From Synura sp. LO234KE (Eukaryota > Sar > Synurophyceae > Synurales > Mallomonadaceae), in NCBI GenBank assembly GCA_015143735.1, contig VKHC01000320.1:1-13306 (forward strand): a DNA stretch of 13,306 nucleotides. The letters are read 5' to 3'. The notes under the pieces are model-generated. The model worked only from the letters and a program-made list of their open reading frames with translations, did no database searches and was not told the origin of the DNA. Within the stretch, counting starts at the first letter, position 1. Every line of letters begins with the position of its first letter. The position numbers were made by a program, and so were the translations under genes. Below, piece by piece: positions 8,811-13,306 of this stretch.

Positions 8811-9150
8811 CTGGCACTCGATTACCTATCCAAAAACCGCAGGTGGGTGCTATGCTTACGGGATAATCTTGGGACACTCGATGTTCTCTCACAACCCCGG
8901 TGGGTGCCATGCTGAGGGTAGGGAGGGTAAGCTTGCAACAGTCGATTCCCTCCTCCGCCCCCAGCGGGGGGGAAGAAGTGTTTAAATTTGGGAGTCTCGA
9001 TTCGCTCTTCCAATCCTTTCCGCGCTGAGGGCTAAGTTTGGGATGCTTGATTCCCTCTGCCTTAGGTAGCTAAGGTGCCAGAAGAAGCAACCACTGGGAA
9101 ACTCGAGGGTCTCTCCCGTCCCCAGGTAAGTAATTGGGAGGAGGGGTGAT
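8811..9150. repeat. Degenerate tandem repeat, unit about 50-64 bp
   Basis: A motif close to GGGACACTCGATTCCCTC recurs about six times, with its TCG at about 8818, 8878, 8942, 8997, 9047 (as TTG) and 9102. The first two units are the clearest: both carry GGTGGGTGC then ATGCT, at the same distance from CTCGAT, with exactly 60 bp between them. Later units have drifted and vary in length. This is an old minisatellite-like array, not a coding repeat, since unit lengths are not all multiples of three. Confidence 0.6.
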
Positions 9151-10630
9151 CACCAGGACGCCCTATCTAAGAAGCTAAGCACCGAATAGCACAATTCCCG
9201 CTCTAGCCGCCAGAAGAAATTTCTGCAGCGCTGGACACCCTCCGAATTCAAAGAAAACCGGGACAATGAGGTAATTAAGTGCCTTCAGTCGCTCCGACCT
9301 TGTACTCACACATCGTTTGGTGGGCCAGGGCGGAGGAAGCAGTCTACGGTGGCAGAGGCTCAGAAACTCTTCTTCACGGAAGAAATCCAGCCGTGTCAAA
9401 AGCGAGGTTCACGAGAGAATCTGGGAAAGAGGTAGTCGAGGACGTCGAGTCCCGGAGGAGATATGGGAGCGAAGGAAGGAACACTTTATGTTTTCTGCTT
9501 CCCACGCGAGCGGCGATCAGTGTTTTGAGGTTCTATCGTGTCCGACTGCGCTACTTACGGAAGTCAAGGTGGACTATCTCGCATGTACCTATTTGTCCTG
9601 ATTCGATGGAAACGTTCCCAACGGAGAGCAACCACTTCTGAAGTCTCAAGGGACTGGCAGCGCTATTTCCCGAAAATTTTGGAGTTGACTTGGGTCAATT
9701 TTTCCTCGGGCAAAACGATTCCATTTTTCGCCTTTTGAGTGCTAGTCGGAGTCAGTTATAGATCTCTTGCGGAAAGAGCTCACCGGGCGTGTCGAAGGAG
9801 CGCGGTTGGCATTTTTTATAGGAAATCTTCACCATCAAATTTGCTGCGGACTCACCTCACCTGGGTTTTACTCACATGTTAACTGTCGGTCATCTCAGCT
9901 GAAATACCTGTTTGAGTGCAAATTCTCTAATCGTTGTTTCCTATCTCGTCACTACCAGCCTCGAAGCCTCTAGATGAGGACGGCGACTTGACAACTCCCA
10001 TCTTGTGGCCCAATTTGAGTGCTGTTTTCTTGTTTTGGTCTCGGGTCATTGACCAGTGCACAAAGAGGTACAGGTCCATCACTTTAGGATTGTTAGAAAA
10101 GACTAAATAACTGCATGTCGCTTTAGTTTGTAATGCTCTCACTATGCGAGTGTACAACTTAATGTCTGTTTCCTTCTCACCCTTTTCCTCCTAACTGCTC
10201 TGTTGGGTGATTTAATTGGTTGGCAACGGGTCCCCTTTAACATTATTGGGAACATCGTAACGCACTAATCATTTGGGGAGATGCGGGAAGAAATTTAATA
10301 CTCACCGTGATGGATATTGTGAAGTTAGTTTAACAAGGGAAGGTAAAATAAAATACAAACGAAGCAGAAAACCACACCCCCAACAAAGCTGATTACTCTC
10401 TATGTGCCAACTGCCGAATCCCGGGACCGGGTAGAGAGTTCCGGGTGACTGCAACTTGAGTGAGAGGTTTGTCACAGATAACATTACCCACTTCTTTCCC
10501 TCCCCAGGTCGTTATCCTTCCCGGCCACGGAGCATGCCGATTCGCACACGGAGCGTGATTAGTACTCTAGCACTCGCTCGAAACGCCGACGAAAACAATC
10601 ATGGAGTTAAATCGGTCCCTCATCGCATTT
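9151..10630. other. Gene-free stretch with unrecognised open frames
   Basis: The first 600 bases are GC-richer and carry overlapping plus frames (9279-9641, 9317-9601, 9538-9738) with Arg/Glu-rich pieces. No domain is recognised, and most begin at non-ATG codons. A frame at 10456-10689 follows a pyrimidine-rich CCCTCCCCAG that could be a splice acceptor near 10507, but there is no matching upstream exon, and it runs into the start of the downstream repeat array. I see no tRNA, rRNA or snRNA signature. Confidence 0.35.
10395..10439. repeat. Inverted repeat ACTCTCTA / TAGAGAGT
   Basis: Perfect 8-bp arms at 10395-10402 and 10432-10439 are separated by 29 bases that include the self-complementary CCCGGG. 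This is a hairpin candidate with no assigned role. It is too short for a tRNA despite the acceptor-like outer stem. Confidence 0.45.
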
Positions 10631-10633
10631 TCG

Positions 10634-10975
10634 AACCGGTTATCTTTAGAGAAACCGTTTTTGATCGGCTCATTCAGTACATACACTAAATGTATTTACC
10701 AATAATCGTCGAGGAACGACGAGCTTATTTTTGAGTAACTTCTGCCAAGAAAATTACAAGAAAACAACAAGATCGTTCAGAGATGATTCGAGGTTTGATT
10801 CGCACAAGCGAAGTTTGAGGTAAATTTATTCAAGGTAGAAGGTGCATTGGTCCTTAAGATTTTGGAAAACAATTTGTAAAAAAATTGAACCCACGCATGA
10901 TTGTTCGTACGTATCAAAGAAAGAAAATTTTAGATTTTCAATTCTGGGTGAAGCAAAACAATTTGGTATACAAAC
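10634..10975. repeat. Direct-repeat array, copy A
   Basis: Landmarks in order: AACCGGTT (10634), AAACCGTTT (10651), TCGAGGAACGACGAG (about 10709), GATTCGAGGTTTGA (10785), a TTCGC/GCGAA hairpin (10799-10812), CCACGCATGATTGTTCGTAC (10891-10910) and TTCTGGGTGA (10942-10951). The same landmarks recur in the same order about 450 bp downstream. The 63-base core at 10889-10951 matches copy B at about 53 positions by hand count. Confidence 0.75.
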
Positions 10976-11078
10976 AAGTAACATATTCTTGCACCGTAGC
11001 AAAGAAATTTCTGCCAACTTTTGTTTGCATTCTGCAGATTATGTAAGACATAATTCTGCGATTGGTTCATGTACTGGA

Positions 11079-11111
11079 TAAACCGGTTTAGTTAGTACAT
11101 AAACCGGTTTA
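11079..11111. repeat. Twin 12-bp palindromes TAAACCGGTTTA, 21 bp apart
   Basis: The perfect palindrome TAAACCGGTTTA occurs at 11079-11090 and again at 11100-11111. Centre-to-centre distance is 21 bp, two turns of B-DNA. Copy A has a decayed pair in the same place (AACCGGTT and AAACCGTTT, about 18 bp apart). Confidence 0.7.
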
Positions 11112-11430
11112 TGCAATAAATAGTCCAAGAGTTTATGTTGGAAAAACCGAGAATTATCGAGGGACGACGAGCGTTTTTACGAGTACTTTTACGAAGCTTG
11201 CCGAGAGTACTACGAGTAAACAACGAGATCTTTCCAAGATGGTTCGAGGTTTGACATTCATAAATGAAATTTGTAGTTTATGAGGAGCACTCGGCATCAA
11301 TATTTTGGGAAATAATATGTTCGCACCAGAAACTACTTTGAAACCCACGGATGATTGTTCGTACGTACAAAATGATGAAAATTTTATTATTTGAATTCTG
11401 GGTGATATAAAAAAATAAGATATTAACAAA
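11081..11430. repeat. Direct-repeat array, copy B
   Basis: Collinear with copy A at an offset of 447-454 bp: AACCGGTTTA twice (11081 and 11102), TCGAGGGACGACGAG (about 11157), GGTTCGAGGTTTGA (11241), a TTCAT/ATGAA hairpin (11257-11268), CCACGGATGATTGTTCGTAC (11345-11364) and TTCTGGGTGATATAAA (11396-11411). The core 11343-11405 has the same 63-base length as in copy A. The sequence between landmarks is much less conserved, which suggests an old duplication. Confidence 0.75.
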
Positions 11431-11618
11431 CTATCACACAATAATCGTGGCAACCAGTCCATCCATTTTCTTCACGATAAAATTGAAGTGCTGGAATGAA
11501 GGACGTGCGCTCCTATTGGGGTGTAGATACCGTGCGTGAGCATAGCCTCCCAGCAAAAAATTTTGCCACCACTCAAGCATACCTGTGAAAAAAGGATATT
11601 TTAGATTAACATCTCCTT
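11431..11618. other. Spacer inside the repeat array
   Basis: This interval separates copies B and C. It has no open frame or RNA signature that I can support. Confidence 0.35.
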
Positions 11619-11955
11619 GATCGGGTTATCTGTCTGCCTAATCAGTTTATGCCAATTCTTGATATGACTATGTGCATGTTTGATCAGTTTATCTACAAAG
11701 AAACCAATCAACTCGGGTTTATTTAAAGCCAAACTAGTCAAAAAATGTAAAGCTGTACCCGATTATGACCACTTTTTCACTATCTAAGAAAAGATTACGC
11801 GGTAGGATTGATGCAGTCTATGATATAAGCACTTAATCGTTGACTTCGGAACGGCAAATGTAAGAACGATTTTTTTGCATATTTATCAGCCCTCCTATGA
11901 TTGTATGTATGTACAATAATAAAGAAATTTTAAAATTTGATACGGGTATTTGTCG
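11619..11955. repeat. Direct-repeat array, diverged copy C
   Basis: Weaker matches to the A/B unit in the same order: GGTTATCTGTCTGCC (about 11623) resembles GGTTATCTTTAGAG of copy A, followed by ATCAGTTTA, and then a core-like stretch from 11889 with TATGATTGTATGTATGTACAA and AAAGAAATTTTAAAATTTGA. The final TTCTGGGT has drifted to TACGGGT. The offset from copy B is about 540-546 bp, longer than the A-B offset. Confidence 0.5.
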
Positions 11956-13118
11956 GCTTACAATTTGCCTGAGACCAAAAATAGTGCTTCGAAAAATAAT
12001 GATGGATGACGATTACGTCTGCGTGAGGTGAAAAGAGAATGCCAAATTTATGTCAAATATATTCTAAATTCAATCTTGAAAAGCGCTTGCATGGTTTATA
12101 TATAGGAATAAACCAGCTTGGACGATTTATATTCACAAATAAACTAATCAAGACTCGTTTATCATCATCAGTTAAATAGTAGGTCCAGTTTAATTTTTTC
12201 ACAAACCGCGTTCGGTTATAATTATAGCTCCTTCATCGGAACAGCTTATAAAACGAAAAATCGAGTACAACTGGTAAAAAAATTTGAGTACTAAGATTTC
12301 ATTATTAAAATATACTAAATTATAGACAACCAATTCAAGAATTTGCGAAGAAATTATTTGGGGATGGAATTCGGTAAATGAGCGCTAAGCCTAAGGAAAA
12401 GACGGTAACAAGATTAAGAGTCCGAAACGATATTCAACCGCAAGCAAGGAAATCTGGACGTAAGATGACCAAAATTGAGGATCCAAGAGTTTTCTGACAA
12501 CCTAAGACGATGCAAATACTGCGAGCATTCACCACCACTAAAATTCGGTTTATTCTGGGTTATATAAAATCAAAATCTTTCACAGAAAATAAAAATTAGC
12601 TACGCATAACTTAAGTGCTAAATGTCCTAAGTTGACGAAGTCTGAAGCAGAATGGAGAACTATTGCGCTTTACAATGAAGATACGATTGTAATATAATGG
12701 AAAATTGTCAAGTGAAGATCATAGAAGAAAAGAGTAAAATCTTATGCTTATACGCGGTACGTTTGCTCTTGATTTAACGAATAACGAGCTATTCTATATA
12801 TATAAATAGTGTTACGCACTAGACAAGTTACAAAAGTCAAGTCATAGTAATCGGTCACGGAACTAAAAATTATGATTTTTATCTGGCACGCAGATAGATT
12901 GCCTGAATATATGGTTTTCCGCGCACCGATGTATTAGCGATTGTACCGCGAGGAGGACATTGCCGAAAATCTTAAAGTTATTTACTTAGATATGTAGTTG
13001 GGATGAGAGACAACAAGGCTAAGTTCATAACTATCCCCCATTTACCTGGTGGCAAGTCCAGTTATTGAGTAGGGGCAGGGGGAAAGGCAAGCATCAATAG
13101 AGTGTATGCGCAACCCTT
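11956..13118. other. AT-rich stretch without a supported gene
   Basis: Very AT-rich with frequent stops in all frames. It includes repeated AAACC/GTTTA strings at about 12100-12230 and a short Lys/Arg-rich ATG frame of 39 codons at 12378-12497 that I do not call. Near 12871 a plus frame reads MIFIWHADRLPEYMVF and continues, after one stop at about 12935, with LYREEDIAENLKVIY. This may be a broken coding remnant, but I cannot assign it. Confidence 0.3.
12550..12570. repeat. Possible terminal fragment of a fourth copy
   Basis: TTCTGGGTTATATAAAA at 12553-12569 closely matches TTCTGGGTGATATAAAA of copy B. The preceding sequence aligns poorly, although the interval 12110-12230 contains several GTTTA and AAACC strings like those that begin the other units. 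Treat as tentative. Confidence 0.3.
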
Positions 13119-13206
13119 CGACTTTCTGTTTTGCCTACGACTTTTTTCATACAGTATGAAAATTGTCGTAGTCAAAAGAAAGTCGTACATACGACAATTT
13201 TGACTG
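13119..13206. mobile_element. Nested inverted repeats with CAGT ends, MITE-like
   Basis: A fold-back at 13119-13185 pairs CGACTTTC with GAAAGTCG and, inside, CTACGACTTTTTTCATAC (13135-13152) with its near-complement at 13154-13171 around one base, with two mismatches. A second inverted pair, AAAATTGTCGTA (13159-13170) and TACGACAATTTT (13190-13201), is perfect and bounded by CAGT at 13152 and ACTG at 13203. CAGT ends and a preceding TA fit Tc1/mariner or pogo-type terminal repeats, but TA is not present on the right side (AA instead). GTCGTA-ca-TACGAC (13183-13196) adds a third palindrome. No transposase is present. The class is inferred. Confidence 0.5.
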
Positions 13207-13306
13207 AAATTGGCCAAATCGTCGTACTAATGTTGCAGCATAGCAGCTGCATAATGTACTATTGGTTATTTTGTGCAGTTACTATTTACGTACGCTGTAT
13301 GGTGCG
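13207..13306. other. Right edge of window, nothing called
   Basis: The last 100 bases contain short palindromes (ATTGGCCAAAT-like near 13209 and GCAGCTGC near 13244) but no gene. The sequence may belong to a larger element continuing beyond the window. Confidence 0.3.

Noticed and set aside
9279-9738. Arg/Glu-rich plus-strand frames
   Set aside because: Three frames overlap in the same stretch, none with an identifiable domain; the GC-richer composition explains their length.
10395-10439. tRNA-like outer stem
   Set aside because: The enclosed length is far below that of a tRNA and no anticodon or T arm can be drawn.
10456-10689. 77-codon frame after a pyrimidine-rich splice-acceptor-like CCCTCCCCAG
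   Set aside because: No upstream exon, no family match, and its end overlaps the beginning of the repeat array.
12378-12497. 39-codon Lys/Arg-rich ATG frame (begins MSAKPKEKTVTRLRVR)
   Set aside because: Too short to support alone, with no consensus splice donor at its end and no known small basic protein recognised.

Overview
The window is nuclear DNA of a eukaryote, most likely a protist or other microbial eukaryote with small introns. The two confident genes are interrupted by ten GT-AG introns of 56 to 108 bases. Removing them restores unbroken, recognisable protein families across every junction. I cannot name the organism; a stramenopile or related protist is only a guess.

Layout. Positions 1-299 lie downstream of the first gene and hold nothing I recognise. 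Positions 300-1673 (minus strand) are a seven-exon gene for a 306-residue nicotinamidase of the isochorismatase-like hydrolase family, complete in its catalytic residues and ending in a CaaX-type C-terminus. Positions 1674-1909 are a 236-bp divergent promoter region. Positions 1910-4525 (plus strand) are a four-exon gene for an 802-residue protein. It joins a U2AF-like RNA recognition motif to a ureohydrolase fold (arginase/formimidoylglutamase family) that has lost five of its six expected metal ligands, followed by a Ser/Gly-rich tail. This RNA-binding pseudoenzyme fusion is the most unusual thing in the window.

The remaining 8.8 kb (4526-13306) contains no gene I can support. It is structured in places: hairpins near 5.07, 5.67, 5.9, 7.35 and 10.4 kb; a G/T-rich strand-asymmetric stretch at about 7.5-8.5 kb whose minus strand carries a chain of open but unrecognised frames; a degenerate 50-64 bp tandem repeat at 8.8-9.15 kb; a direct-repeat array with a unit of about 450-600 bp at 10.6-12.6 kb, with palindromes and an arm-swapping hairpin; and nested inverted repeats with CAGT-type ends at 13.12-13.21 kb, which look like a miniature DNA transposon.

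The two genes share a short divergent promoter and may be co-expressed. One acts in NAD salvage; the other could use a dead metabolic-enzyme fold as a ligand or protein-binding module on an RNA-binding protein. No direct functional link between them is visible in the sequence.
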